From JAVBMU01 sp031552185 (lineage in GTDB: Bacteria; Actinomycetota; Actinomycetes; Actinomycetales; Cellulomonadaceae), in the NCBI GenBank assembly GCA_031552185.1, contig JAVBMU010000031.1, positions 1-64,000 of the forward strand: DNA of 64,000 bases, written 5' to 3'. A program made the position numbers and the translations under genes. This document shows positions 18,386-26,769 of the stretch, one piece after another. The first letter of the stretch is position 1. Each line of letters opens with the position of its first letter. The notes under the pieces are model-generated. The model worked only from the letters and a program-made list of their open reading frames with translations, was not told the origin of the DNA and made no database searches.

Positions 18386-21112
18386 ATGCCCGCCCGTGTG
18401 GGGCCGCCCGATGCGGCCATGTCGGCCGGCGGCGACCGGTCGCCGGCTGCCGACGGGTCGCCGGCTGCCGACGGGTCGCCGCTGCTCGACGTGCTGGTCG
18501 CCTCGGGTCGTCGCGCCGATCGGCTGACGCATGTTCGCCGGTTGCCGGAGCGCGCGGGTGCGGTCGCGGAGTGGCCCGCCTGGGCGGATCCGGATCTCGT
18601 CGCCGGCTACCGCACCCTCGGCGTCGACCGGCCGTGGACCCATCAGGTCGCCGCGGCGGAGGCGACCTGGTCCGGCCGGGATGTCGCCATCGCAACGTCG
18701 ACCGGGTCCGGCAAGTCCCTCGCCTTCTGGCTGCCCGCCCTGACCGCCGTCCGGGCGGACGCGGCGGCAGGGGGCCTCGATCCCGGCCGGTCCGGCCGAA
18801 TCGAGTCCGTGGTCCGCCGGGGCTCGGTGCTCTACCTGTGCCCGACGAAGGCGCTGGCCGCGGACCAGCTCACCGCTCTCGACCGGTTGCTCGACGCCGC
18901 GGGCGTGCGGGATATTCGCGTGTCGACCTGCGACGGAGATACGTCGCCCGACGAGCGGAGATGGGTCCGCGACCACGCCGACGTCGTGCTCACCAACCCC
19001 GATTTCCTGCATTTCGCGCTCCTGCCCGGGCATCGCCGGTGGGCTCGGTTCCTGCGGGACCTTCGGGTCGTCGTGGTCGACGAGGCGCACGCCTACCGCG
19101 GCGTGTTCGGGGCGCACGTCGCGCTCATCCTGCGGCGCCTGCGGCGCCTGGCGGAGCACTACGGCGAGGGCGGGAGGCCCGACGGCGGCCGCGGACGTGG
19201 GTCCCGGCCGGCCCCGGCCGCGGGCCGCCTTCGCTGCGTCGTGTCCTCCGGCACCTGCGCCGAACCCGCACGAGCCGCCGCCCGGTTGATCGGTGTCCCG
19301 GAGGAGCGAGTATTCGCAGTCACCGACGATGCGTCGCCGTCCGGGCGTCGAACCTTCGTGCTCTGGGAACCGCCGCTGCTGCCCGGCGCGGCGGACGAGG
19401 ACTGGGATGCCTTCGAGCGTTCCGGCGGCCCGCTCGACCCGTGGGACGCCGTCGACCCGATCCCGGGCGGGGCGGGCGAGCCGAGCCCACCGGGCGAGCC
19501 GAGCCCACCGGGCGAGACCGGCCCGCCCGGACCCGACGTCGTCGGCCCGAACGGGGCCGGCGGGCAGCGCCGGCCGACGGCCCCGCGCCGCACGGCGACG
19601 GCCGAGGTCGCAGACCTCCTGGCCGACCTCGTGGGGGCCGGTGCCCGGACGCTCGCGTTCACCCGATCCCGTCGCGGCGCCGAATCGGTGGCCGCCACCG
19701 CCCGGGAGCACCTGCGCCCGATCGCGCCCGATCTCGGGCTGCGCATCGCGGCGTATCGCGGTGGATATCTGCCCGAGGAGCGCCGCGAACTCGAGGCGGC
19801 CCTGCGGGCGGGCGAACTTCTCGGCGTGGCGACGACCAACGCGCTGGAACTCGGCATGGACATTTCGGGGCTCGACGCCGTCCTGCTCGCCGGCTGGCCC
19901 GGGACCCGCACGTCGATGTGGCAGCAGGCAGGACGGGCCGGGCGGGCGGGCGCCGACGGTCTCGTCGCCCTCGTCGCGCGTGCCGATCCCCTCGATACGT
20001 TCCTCGTACACCATCCCGAGGCGATCTTCGACGCCCCGATCGAGGCGATCGTCTTCGACCCGACCAACCCGCACGTCCTGGCGCCGCACCTGTGCGCAGC
20101 GGCCGCCGAACTCCCCCTGCGTACCACCGACCTGCTCGCGTTCGGCGACCCCGACCTGGTTGCGGACCTGCTCGACGCCCTGGTGGCGCGGGGCGCGCTG
20201 CGGCGCCGCTCGTCGGGCTGGTACTGGACCCATCCGGAGTCGGCCGCCCGGCTCACCGACTTGCGGGGCGCCGGCGGCGCCTCTGTCCGGGTGGTCGAGC
20301 GGACGACCGGACGGGTCCTGGGCACTGTGGACGGATCCGCCGCCGACTCGACCGTCCACGAGGGCGCGGTCTATGTGCATCAGGGCGCCACCTTCGTCGT
20401 CGAACACCTCGACCTCGCCGACGCCGTCGCGCTGGTGAGCCGCCGCGCCGTCGACTACGGGACCTGGGCCCGCACGGTCACCTCGCTCGCGATCGTCGAC
20501 GACGACACGGCGCCGGCCGTGCGCCGTACCTGGGGCCCCGTCGAGTGGGGTTTCGGGCCGGTCACCGTCGGCTCGCAGGTGGTCGGGTTCCAGCGCCGTC
20601 GGCTCCCGGACCTGCAGCTTCTCGGCACCCAAGGCCTGGAAATGCCCGAGCGCAGGCTCACGACAACTGCCGTGTGGTGGAGTCTGTCGGACGAGGCGCT
20701 GCGGGCCGCGGGGGTGCCGGCTCGGTCCGTTCCGGGTGCCCTGCACGCCGCGGAGCACGCCTCGATCGGCCTTCTTCCGCTGCTCGCGACCTGCGACCGG
20801 TGGGACCTCGGCGGACTGTCCACGGACCTGCACCCGGACACCGGCCGGGCCACGGTCTTCGTCCACGACTCCCTGCCGGGTGGCGCGGGTTTCGCCGAGC
20901 GGGGTTTCCGGCTCGGGGCCGCATGGCTGGCCGCGACCCGCGAGGCGATCGCCCGCTGTCGATGCGCATCCGGATGCCCGGCGTGCATCCAGTCGCCGAA
21001 GTGCGGCAACGACAACAGCCCGCTGGACAAACTCGCCGCCATTCGCGTGCTGGACGCGGTCCTGGCCCACGCCCCGGGCCCGAACGACCCCACCGGCGGC
21101 AATCCCGCCTGA
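18386..21112 (+). CDS. DEAH-box helicase with DUF1998-type zinc C-terminus (Rv3649/MrfA-like)
   Basis: Superfamily-2 ATP-dependent helicase of 908 residues. Motif I is ATSTGSGKSLAF, motif II VVVDEAHAYRG, motif III-like SSGT, and motif VI QAGRAGRAG. The C-terminal MrfA/DUF1998-type region ends with a Cys cluster CRCASGCPACIQSPKC (C-x-C-x3-C-x2-C-x5-C), which in MrfA binds zinc. A low-complexity GEPSPPG insert lies near residue 370. MrfA-type enzymes repair DNA crosslinks. The order helicase followed by converging tad genes matches M. tuberculosis Rv3649 and Rv3654c-Rv3660c. Met 12 (18419) is an alternative start. An N-terminal 18-bp duplication encodes SPAADG twice. Confidence 0.92.
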   Translation: MPARVGPPDAAMSAGGDRSPAADGSPAADGSPLLDVLVASGRRADRLTHVRRLPERAGAVAEWPAWADPDLVAGYRTLGVDRPWTHQVAAAEATWSGRDVAIATSTGSGKSLAFWLPALTAVRADAAAGGLDPGRSGRIESVVRRGSVLYLCPTKALAADQLTALDRLLDAAGVRDIRVSTCDGDTSPDERRWVRDHADVVLTNPDFLHFALLPGHRRWARFLRDLRVVVVDEAHAYRGVFGAHVALILRRLRRLAEHYGEGGRPDGGRGRGSRPAPAAGRLRCVVSSGTCAEPARAAARLIGVPEERVFAVTDDASPSGRRTFVLWEPPLLPGAADEDWDAFERSGGPLDPWDAVDPIPGGAGEPSPPGEPSPPGETGPPGPDVVGPNGAGGQRRPTAPRRTATAEVADLLADLVGAGARTLAFTRSRRGAESVAATAREHLRPIAPDLGLRIAAYRGGYLPEERRELEAALRAGELLGVATTNALELGMDISGLDAVLLAGWPGTRTSMWQQAGRAGRAGADGLVALVARADPLDTFLVHHPEAIFDAPIEAIVFDPTNPHVLAPHLCAAAAELPLRTTDLLAFGDPDLVADLLDALVARGALRRRSSGWYWTHPESAARLTDLRGAGGASVRVVERTTGRVLGTVDGSAADSTVHEGAVYVHQGATFVVEHLDLADAVALVSRRAVDYGTWARTVTSLAIVDDDTAPAVRRTWGPVEWGFGPVTVGSQVVGFQRRRLPDLQLLGTQGLEMPERRLTTTAVWWSLSDEALRAAGVPARSVPGALHAAEHASIGLLPLLATCDRWDLGGLSTDLHPDTGRATVFVHDSLPGGAGFAERGFRLGAAWLAATREAIARCRCASGCPACIQSPKCGNDNSPLDKLAAIRVLDAVLAHAPGPNDPTGGNPA

Positions 21113-21601
21113 GTCGGTCCGACCGGCGTCGGCCCCGACCGAGCCGGTGCGGCTCGCCCCGGCAGGATCGGCGCGCCCGCCCGGGCCGGCGCGGTCCCGG
21201 AGTCTTGCCGGTCCGGCCACGGCCCAGGCGGCGGCGTCGCCCACCGGCGCCCCGGCCCAGACCATCGACGACCGGGCCGCCGCCCTGACCCGCGCCGTGC
21301 CATCCGCAGCGACCGCGCATCGGACCAGCCGAACCCCGTTCCGCCCGGCGACGTCATCGGCCGCGCGACAGCCGTCCCAGCCTGCGCGAGCCCGGGCGGC
21401 CGCCGCGAGCGCCGCGAGGTCCGCCCCCGCCTGCGCCCGAGCCCGGGCGGACTGCGCCCCGGCAAGCGACGCCATCGCCACGGCAAGAATGGCGACGACG
21501 CCGATCAGACCGAGTGCCGGCAACGTCCCCGAGCCACGCTCGGCGAACCGGACCGCTTCGACGTAGTGCCGCCGTGCACCGTCGCGCCCGTCGCCCGTCA
21601 T
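21113..21601 (-). CDS. TadE/TadF-like helicase/secretion-neighbourhood protein (Rv3654c-like), 3' end undefined
   Basis: The ATG at 21601 overlaps the TadE-like gene stop (ATGA). The N-terminal part is characteristic: RFAERGSGTLPALGLIGVVAILAVAMASLAGAQSARARAQAGADLAALAAAA, meaning one membrane helix followed by the Ala-rich pseudopilin-like segment of Rv3654c relatives. The usual protein is about 100-140 residues. Here no stop follows in frame. The reading runs on through the whole antisense of the helicase gene to about 17867. I give the helicase stop as a practical boundary. The true end is unresolved, and a lost stop, a small frameshift or a sequencing error are all possible. Confidence 0.6.
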
Positions 21602-21963
21602 GGCTCCACCCAGGCGGTTGCACTCGCGGTGGCGCGCATCGGACCGGACGTCAGCGGCCCGAGCGCGACCGGGGTCGACACACGGACCTCGACCCAGGTG
21701 GCGTCCCGACCGACCTCGACCCGCACGCCCCGTCCGCCGAGGCGCGCGGCCACCGCGCGGATGCTGGCGTCGTCCGAGCCGATCGCTGCGGCCCGGGCCG
21801 CAGCCCGGGCCGCGTCCTGGGCACGCAGTTGCGCCGTCGCAGCCCCGGCGACGCCCAGCACCGCCGAGAGGACGAGCACGACCGCGGGCAACGCGAGCGC
21901 AAACTCCACCGTGACGCTGCCGCGCTCCCGGCAACGCCCGGGTCGACTCACCGGGGTCCGCAT
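21598..21963 (-). CDS. TadE-family pilus assembly protein
   Basis: Pseudopilin-like protein of 121 residues. The RERGSVTVEFALALPAVVLVLSAVLG segment is the TadE signature: basic residues, Gly cleavage site, Glu at +5-like position, then a hydrophobic helix. The remainder is a short exported beta-rich region. It is related to M. tuberculosis Rv3655c. It is separated from flp by three bases and overlaps the next gene by four. Likely role: minor pilin or assembly factor for the Flp-type filament. Confidence 0.88.
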   Translation of the reverse strand: MRTPVSRPGRCRERGSVTVEFALALPAVVLVLSAVLGVAGAATAQLRAQDAARAAARAAAIGSDDASIRAVAARLGGRGVRVEVGRDATWVEVRVSTPVALGPLTSGPMRATASATAWVEP

Positions 21964-21966
21964 GGA

Positions 21967-22173
21967 TCAGCCGATCGACAGTGCACCGCGGATGATCTTC
22001 GTCAGCGCCGAGCGCACCTCCGCGCTCTTCAGGATCGCCACCAGCAGGCCGGCGAAGCCGGCCGCCGCCACCGTGGCGATCGCGTATTCGACGGTGGCCA
22101 GTCCGACCTCCGTGCCCCGCCTGCGAACCTGCGCGATCCGGTTGCCGATGCCCTTGGTGAACCGTGTGAACAT
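21967..22173 (-). CDS. flp: Flp/DUF4244-type pilin subunit
   Basis: Small pilin of 68 residues: a basic N-terminus (MFTRFTKGIGNRIAQVRRRG), then the prepilin motif with cleavage expected after Gly in EVGLATVEYAI, and one 22-residue hydrophobic helix. It is related to Rv3656c (DUF4244). The start at 22173 is fixed by AAGGAG seven bases upstream; longer frames are non-coding. It lies in the tad cluster but is separated from tadC by 442 bp holding a repeat element, so it may have its own promoter, as would fit a highly expressed major subunit. Confidence 0.88.
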   Translation of the reverse strand: MFTRFTKGIGNRIAQVRRRGTEVGLATVEYAIATVAAAGFAGLLVAILKSAEVRSALTKIIRGALSIG

Positions 22174-22615
22174 GCCTTGCTCCTTCGTGTCGCGAACTGC
22201 CGTCGGCGCCGTTTCGCTGCCGATGGCTTCACGGTTCCGCGAATCGGGCGGCGCGGGCGCCGCCGTGACCTCGAACGGTGGACAAGCCGGCGAATGCCGT
22301 GCCTGTGGACGGCTTGATCCCCTGGCCCACGGGCCGACGCCGCCCGGGCCGCGCCAAAACACGCGACCGATGCACGCAGCCGAGGCACGTAGCCGACTCT
22401 GCGGGACGACCGACAGGGGTCGGGCGGGTTCGCCAGGGACGCTTTCCCCCGCCGCTCGACGACGGGCGAGCAACAATGACGCCGAGGTAGGTCCGTGGTG
22501 TCGCCGGACCGGCGAGTCAGCACCGTGCGCGCCGAGACAGCACCGACACGCCGGGAAAACAGCCACCGAACGACCGTCCGGTACTGACTCGACGCGCCAG
22601 GTACTGATCGAGGGG
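22174..22615. other. 442-bp gap inside the tad cluster
   Basis: The stretch between tadC and flp has no gene. Its right part is the CGAGNNAG repeat element at 22511-22612, which ends four bases from the tadC stop. A lone further half-site, CGAGGTAGGTCC, is at 22483-22494. The left part presumably holds the flp promoter. Confidence 0.6.
22511..22612. repeat. Inverted 20-bp-period repeat element, copy A1
   Basis: Two direct half-sites (GGCGAGTCAGCACC at 22511 and GCCGAGACAGCACC at 22531) are followed by a core starting GACACGCCGGGAAAAC (22545). Two inverted half-sites follow, GGTACTGACTCGACGC at 22580 and GGTACTGATCGAG at 22600. All half-sites are spaced exactly 20 bp. The core's first 16 bases are identical in copy A2 at 56403. 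Confidence 0.85.
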
Positions 22616-23227
22616 TCAGGAGAGCAGGTCCACACCGAGCGAAACCAGGACGGGAACGAGCCCGATCAGAACGAACGCAGGCAGGAAGCAGCAGCCGAGC
22701 GGCAGGATCAGGTGAACGGCCAGCCGCGCCGCGGCCCGCCGGCCCGCCGCCTGCCGGGCCCGGCGAAGATCGTCCTCGGCCCGGCGCAGCGCGTCACCCG
22801 GTGGGGCGCCCTGCTTCCAGGCCGGCCCCAGGGCCGCGCGCAGCAGCCCGAGGCGATCCGGGCAGTGGACCCAGGCGCGCTCCCAGCCGGCACCGAGCAG
22901 AAGCTCCGCGCCCACCCGGGCGAGTCCGGCTCCGGTAACGCCACCGATGGCCCGCCCGACGGCGTCCAGAGCGCGCGGGATGGGCGCGCCCGCACCGAGG
23001 ACCGCCGCGAGCAACGCCACAATGACCCCGGCCTCTACCTCGGGCTCGGGCGTCGGCTCGGCCGCAGCCCGGCCCGGCCGGCCACCCGCCCGGCCCGGCC
23101 GGCCACCCGCCCCGCCCGGCCGGCCACCCGCCCCGGCCAGGGCGGCGGCCCGCTCCCCGACGAACCCCCGGGCGAGCCACCAGGGCAACATTGCGGCCAG
23201 TGCGCACGCGGTGAGCGCCGCAGTCAC
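22616..23227 (-). CDS. TadC-like type II/IV secretion membrane protein
   Basis: GspF-family membrane platform protein of 203 residues, related to Rv3657c. The GTG start overlaps the tadB stop (GTGA). A hydrophobic segment (1-20) and a Gly/Arg-Pro repeat linker (about 30-55) are followed by the GspF-like helical domain and two C-terminal membrane helices (LAVHLILPLGCCFLPAFVLIGLVPVLVSLGVDLL). With TadB it should form the inner-membrane platform that works with the TadA ATPase. Confidence 0.85.
   Translation of the reverse strand: MTAALTACALAAMLPWWLARGFVGERAAALAGAGGRPGGAGGRPGRAGGRPGRAAAEPTPEPEVEAGVIVALLAAVLGAGAPIPRALDAVGRAIGGVTGAGLARVGAELLLGAGWERAWVHCPDRLGLLRAALGPAWKQGAPPGDALRRAEDDLRRARQAAGRRAAARLAVHLILPLGCCFLPAFVLIGLVPVLVSLGVDLLS
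23074..23136 (-). repeat. 21-bp tandem repeat, three units (GGRPGRA coding)
   Basis: Three near-identical 21-bp units at starts 23080, 23101 and 23122 (inner register) within tadC expand a flexible Gly/Arg/Pro linker by seven residues per unit. Confidence 0.8.
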
Positions 23228-23952
23228 GGCGAGTCGGCGGCGCGCCGAGCCCGGTCGAGCAGCCGAGCGGACCAGGCTCTGCCCACCCCCAGCAGCGCGA
23301 CGCCCAGCACGATGGCGACCGAGCCGGCGCCGCCGTCCAGCGCCGTACCGATCGGATCGGCACCGAGCATCCAGCCGAGCAGCACGCCGACCCCCGGCAA
23401 CCACAACAGGATCCGCGCACTCGCACGGGGACCGGCGAGCGCCGCCTCACGCTCGGCCCGGGCATCGGCCTCGGCCGCGATCGATCGGGCCACCTGCTCG
23501 AGGACCCCGGACAGTGGCGCCCCGACCTCGACGGCGAGCCGGCAGCCCGCTACCACGGCGGCTGCCGCCTCCCGCCCGAGCAGCGGCGTGAGGTCCGCCG
23601 TCGTCGGCACGCCGTCCGGCGCCGGCCGGACCTGCGCCACCTGTTCCCAGGCCCGCGCGGGGGACATCCCCGCCCGCACGAGCGCGCCCAGGTTCGCGAC
23701 CAGGACCGACACCGCGTCCGACGGCTTGGGTCGGCCCCGCCACGGGAATCTCAGGGCATCGAGGCGGAAGCACCAAGCCCGGCCACCACCCCACGGGTAG
23801 CGGCCGAGCAGGGTAGGGGTGCCGGTGCGCCCGGCACCCCCGCCCTCGAGCACAACGGCGCGGGCCGTCCGGCCGCGGGGCCGAGCCGCCGCGACAACGG
23901 CCGCCGCAACCAGCACCCCGACCGCGAATTCCGCCCACCCCACCGGGTTCAT
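23224..23952 (-). CDS. TadB-like type II/IV secretion membrane protein
   Basis: GspF-family platform protein of 242 residues, related to Rv3658c. An N-terminal membrane helix (4-22) and a basic cytoplasmic stretch precede a GspF helical domain (about 80-175: LGALVRAGMSPARAWEQVAQ and CRLAVEVGAPLSGVLEQVARSI). Two C-terminal membrane segments follow. The ATG at 23952 overlaps the tadA stop (ATGA). Confidence 0.88.
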   Translation of the reverse strand: MNPVGWAEFAVGVLVAAAVVAAARPRGRTARAVVLEGGGAGRTGTPTLLGRYPWGGGRAWCFRLDALRFPWRGRPKPSDAVSVLVANLGALVRAGMSPARAWEQVAQVRPAPDGVPTTADLTPLLGREAAAAVVAGCRLAVEVGAPLSGVLEQVARSIAAEADARAEREAALAGPRASARILLWLPGVGVLLGWMLGADPIGTALDGGAGSVAIVLGVALLGVGRAWSARLLDRARRAADSP

Positions 23953-25163
23953 TCGACGCCCCGTTCGACGCCCCACCTGCGGGTCAGATCGGCCCATCCC
24001 GGTCCCGTCACCGGCTGCGAACGGGCGTCCCAGGTAGCGGCCGACGCCACCACGAGCCCGCCGTCGGCGCCCCGGCCGACCACGCCGATCTCCGCCAGAA
24101 ACCGCCGCGCCCTGCCGTCGATCCGCTCCCGCCGCAGGTGCAGCACCGCGTCCAGACCTCCGCAGGCCTGCGCAGCGACGGCATCCCGAGGCATACCCGC
24201 CAACGACGCCAAGGCCTCCAGACGGGCCGGGACCACCGCAACGGCGTTGGCATGGATCGTGGCGAGGCCACCGTCATGGCCGGTATTCAGTGCCATCAGG
24301 ACATCCCGCACTTCCTCGCCGCGACACTCACCGAGCACGATGCGGTCCGGTCGCATCCGTAGGGCGGCGCGCACCAGTTCCGCCAGGCCGACGCTGCCCG
24401 CTCCCTCGACATTTGCCCGGCGGGCGGTCAGCGGGACGACGTGCGGGTGGTCGGGGACGAGTTCGCGCGCCTCCTCGACGCACACAATCCGCTCGTCGCC
24501 GGGCACAAGGGCAAGCAGCGCCGCGAGCAGCGTGGTCTTGCCCGTCCCGGTACCACCGGAGATCAGCACGTTGGCCCGCCACGCGACCATCCCCTGCAGC
24601 AGCGCCTCCCAGATCGGCGGAACGGTGCCGCCGCGAACCAGACCGGCCACGGAGAACGACCGAGTGCGCAAGACCCGTAGGCAGATCACCGCCCCGCCCT
24701 CGCAGACCGGCGCGACCACACCGTGGAACCGCGTACCGTCCGGCAGCCGGGCATCGGCGAGCGGACACGCGTCATCGAGGCGTTGCCCGCCGGCGGCCGC
24801 CAACCGGACCGCGAGCGCCCGGATCTCCCCCGGGCCACCGAGGTCGATCGGTACGGGCTCGAGTCCCCGCCCACGGTCGACCCAGACGTCACCCGGGCCG
24901 TTGACGAGGACATCAGTCACCTCCGGGTCGTCCACAAGGCATTGCAGAGGGCCGGCGCCGAACAACTCGGCCCGGGCCGTGCGGGTGAGTTCGGCCAGCG
25001 CGGCGTCGCCGAGGACTTGCCCCGACGCGCGCAGCGCCGCGGCGAGCGCCGCGTCGTCGGCGACCGGGGCGGACCAGCCGGCGGCAGACTCGGTCGGATC
25101 GGCCGCGCGCGCGCCGGCGAGGTGCGCCCGGACGCCGTCGAGGAGCACCTGCCGCCGGCTCAT
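23949..25163 (-). CDS. tadA: TadA/CpaF-type secretion ATPase
   Basis: Hexameric motor ATPase of 404 residues for Flp pilus assembly, related to Rv3659c. It shows VNGPGDVWVDRGRGLE in the N-terminal domain, then Walker A SGGTGTGKTTLL, the Asp/Glu box VCVEEARELVPDHPHVV, Walker B-like PDRIVLGECRGEE, and the His box GHDGGLATIHAN. The ATG at 25163 overlaps the upstream CpaE-like gene stop (ATGA); longer upstream reading is antisense noise. The cluster lacks any secretin or outer-membrane gene, as expected in a Gram-positive-type envelope, and no TadV/CpaA prepilin peptidase is in the window. Confidence 0.95.
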   Translation of the reverse strand: MSRRQVLLDGVRAHLAGARAADPTESAAGWSAPVADDAALAAALRASGQVLGDAALAELTRTARAELFGAGPLQCLVDDPEVTDVLVNGPGDVWVDRGRGLEPVPIDLGGPGEIRALAVRLAAAGGQRLDDACPLADARLPDGTRFHGVVAPVCEGGAVICLRVLRTRSFSVAGLVRGGTVPPIWEALLQGMVAWRANVLISGGTGTGKTTLLAALLALVPGDERIVCVEEARELVPDHPHVVPLTARRANVEGAGSVGLAELVRAALRMRPDRIVLGECRGEEVRDVLMALNTGHDGGLATIHANAVAVVPARLEALASLAGMPRDAVAAQACGGLDAVLHLRRERIDGRARRFLAEIGVVGRGADGGLVVASAATWDARSQPVTGPGWADLTRRWGVERGVE

Positions 25164-25882
25164 CGCCCGCCCCCGGCGATGGCGACGTAGCGGGCGGCGA
25201 GACTCCGGCCGAGTCCGCCCAAGGGACCCGCCGCGCCCGGCCCCAAGCCCTGCTCGATCGCGACTGCCAGGCCGCGGTCGCGGGACACGTGTGCGGCGAG
25301 GTCGAGATCGAGCGCGGCGGCCACCGCGGCGGGATCGAGCCGACCCGGTGCCGGCCCCCGGGTGACGAGCGCGACGGCGGCGCCGGCCAGGCCGAGCACC
25401 TCGCGCAGGACCACCGCGCCGGCCACCGCGAGAACATCGAGCGGCGTCACGATGAGGACCTCGGTGCACGACGGCGCACACTCGACGAGGTCCACGGCGC
25501 CGACGCCCCGAGGCAGATCGAGGACGAGCGCATCGTCGACGCCGACGAGCGCAGCCAGCACGTCCGGAACCGCGGCCGCCGGCACCCCGGCCGGTCCGCT
25601 GCGACCCGCGGTCACGACGGCGACCGGTCCCCACCGGGGCAGCCGAGCGCGCACTTGCGCGCCGTCCACCCGGCCCCGGGCATCCTGCAGATCCGACCAG
25701 CGCAGCCCGGGCTCCTGCTCAATACCCAACGTGACATCCAGCCCGCCGGACCACGGCGCGAGGTCGACCAGGGTCACGCTCCGGCATCGCTCGGCCAAGC
25801 CCCTGGCGACGACGGCCGCCACCGTCGTCGCCCCCGCGCCGCCCCGCGCTCCGACGACGCCGACCACCACGGCGGCGGTCAT
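25160..25882 (-). CDS. CpaE/Ssd-like P-loop protein of the tad cluster
   Basis: MinD/ParA-fold protein of 240 residues in the position of M. tuberculosis Rv3660c (ssd). The nucleotide loop reads GARGGAGATTVAA at residues 10-22. It lacks both the signature Lys and the Walker A Lys of KGGxGKTT, a deviation also known in CpaE relatives. The Asp motif VDLAPWSGGLDVTLG and the switch-like LVLDLPRGV are present. The usual N-terminal receiver-like domain is absent, so it is about 100 residues shorter than Rv3660c. It probably localises or regulates the pilus machine. The ribosome site before 25882 is weak. Confidence 0.82.
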   Translation of the reverse strand: MTAAVVVGVVGARGGAGATTVAAVVARGLAERCRSVTLVDLAPWSGGLDVTLGIEQEPGLRWSDLQDARGRVDGAQVRARLPRWGPVAVVTAGRSGPAGVPAAAVPDVLAALVGVDDALVLDLPRGVGAVDLVECAPSCTEVLIVTPLDVLAVAGAVVLREVLGLAGAAVALVTRGPAPGRLDPAAVAAALDLDLAAHVSRDRGLAVAIEQGLGPGAAGPLGGLGRSLAARYVAIAGGGR

Positions 25883-26769
25883 TGCCCCAGCACCGCCCCA
25901 TCGACCTTCCCGCTGCTCAGCACCGGTCCGTCACCCCTTCCGATCGACTCGCCGCCTCGACCACCGCTACCGCCACGGTGACAGCACAGGACCGGTCGGA
26001 GCGCGGGCGGCCGGCCCGGCTGTGGATGGCGCGCAGTTGGGCCCGACCTGTGCAATCCCAGGAACGCTCCGGCGATTACGTTGCGAGCGGTTCACCCCGA
26101 ACACTGCATTCCTTCGAGATGGCACACCGGCCGTCATCGGGTGAATTCCGAACGGGATCGAAGCGACCGCCATCACGCCACACCCCCGGGCGACGGTCGC
26201 TTCGGCGTCGAACGATGGGACCGCAATGCCGGCCCCATGGCGTGAATCCCAGCCGCCATACGAATTGTCTCGGACAAAAGCTCGCCGGGCCGGATAGCCT
26301 GAATGAAGGAAATCAGACACCGGGCCGATTGAAGGCTCGGCGATCCAGGTTCGCTTCGGTCGGGTGATCTTGGGAGATCGCCGGGGCGCCCTTGCCCCGC
26401 ACCTCCCGCAGGTCACCGACCCGGCCCCGCATGCCCCCAGCGCCGCCGCCAAGGGTTGTCACTCCGGCGAGAATCGGTCATCGATCGGTTACCATAACGA
26501 GCGAAGTCGGTCATAGCCGTCGGACATCATGCCGCGCATCGGACGTCTCGCCGGGTGGAGTTGCGCACCGATGCCACCCGCGAAACCGCCACCGGACCAG
26601 TCATGCGAGGGGGCGGCCCAGCTCCGCGCCCGGCCGTCAGCGGCGGTGGACCGAGCCCTTCGCGGGCGAATGCCGGCGTCTGGTCGCCGCGGGTTCGCTC
26701 GGTATGATGCGACGCGAGGCGTGCTTCCACGTGGGCACGGCTCTTCATCTTTCCGTCACCGTTCGGGGA
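25883..26769. other. Long divergent intergenic region between tad and FHA-kinase operons
   Basis: This 887-bp stretch has lower GC than the flanking genes (for example 26080-26130 and 26480-26530) and no frame with convincing coding properties. It must contain promoters for the leftward tad cluster and the rightward six-gene operon. I found no clear -35/-10 pair or long palindrome that I would assert. Confidence 0.5.

Noticed and set aside
17867..21598. Continuation of the Rv3654c-like frame through the helicase antisense
   Set aside because: The helicase on the plus strand has full motif conservation; the antisense reading is low-complexity and shows no known domain.
26392..26769. 126-codon N-terminal extension of the FHA protein
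   Set aside because: The extension is Arg/Pro/Ser-rich with non-coding character and no ribosome site; conserved-looking sequence starts near 26776-26791.
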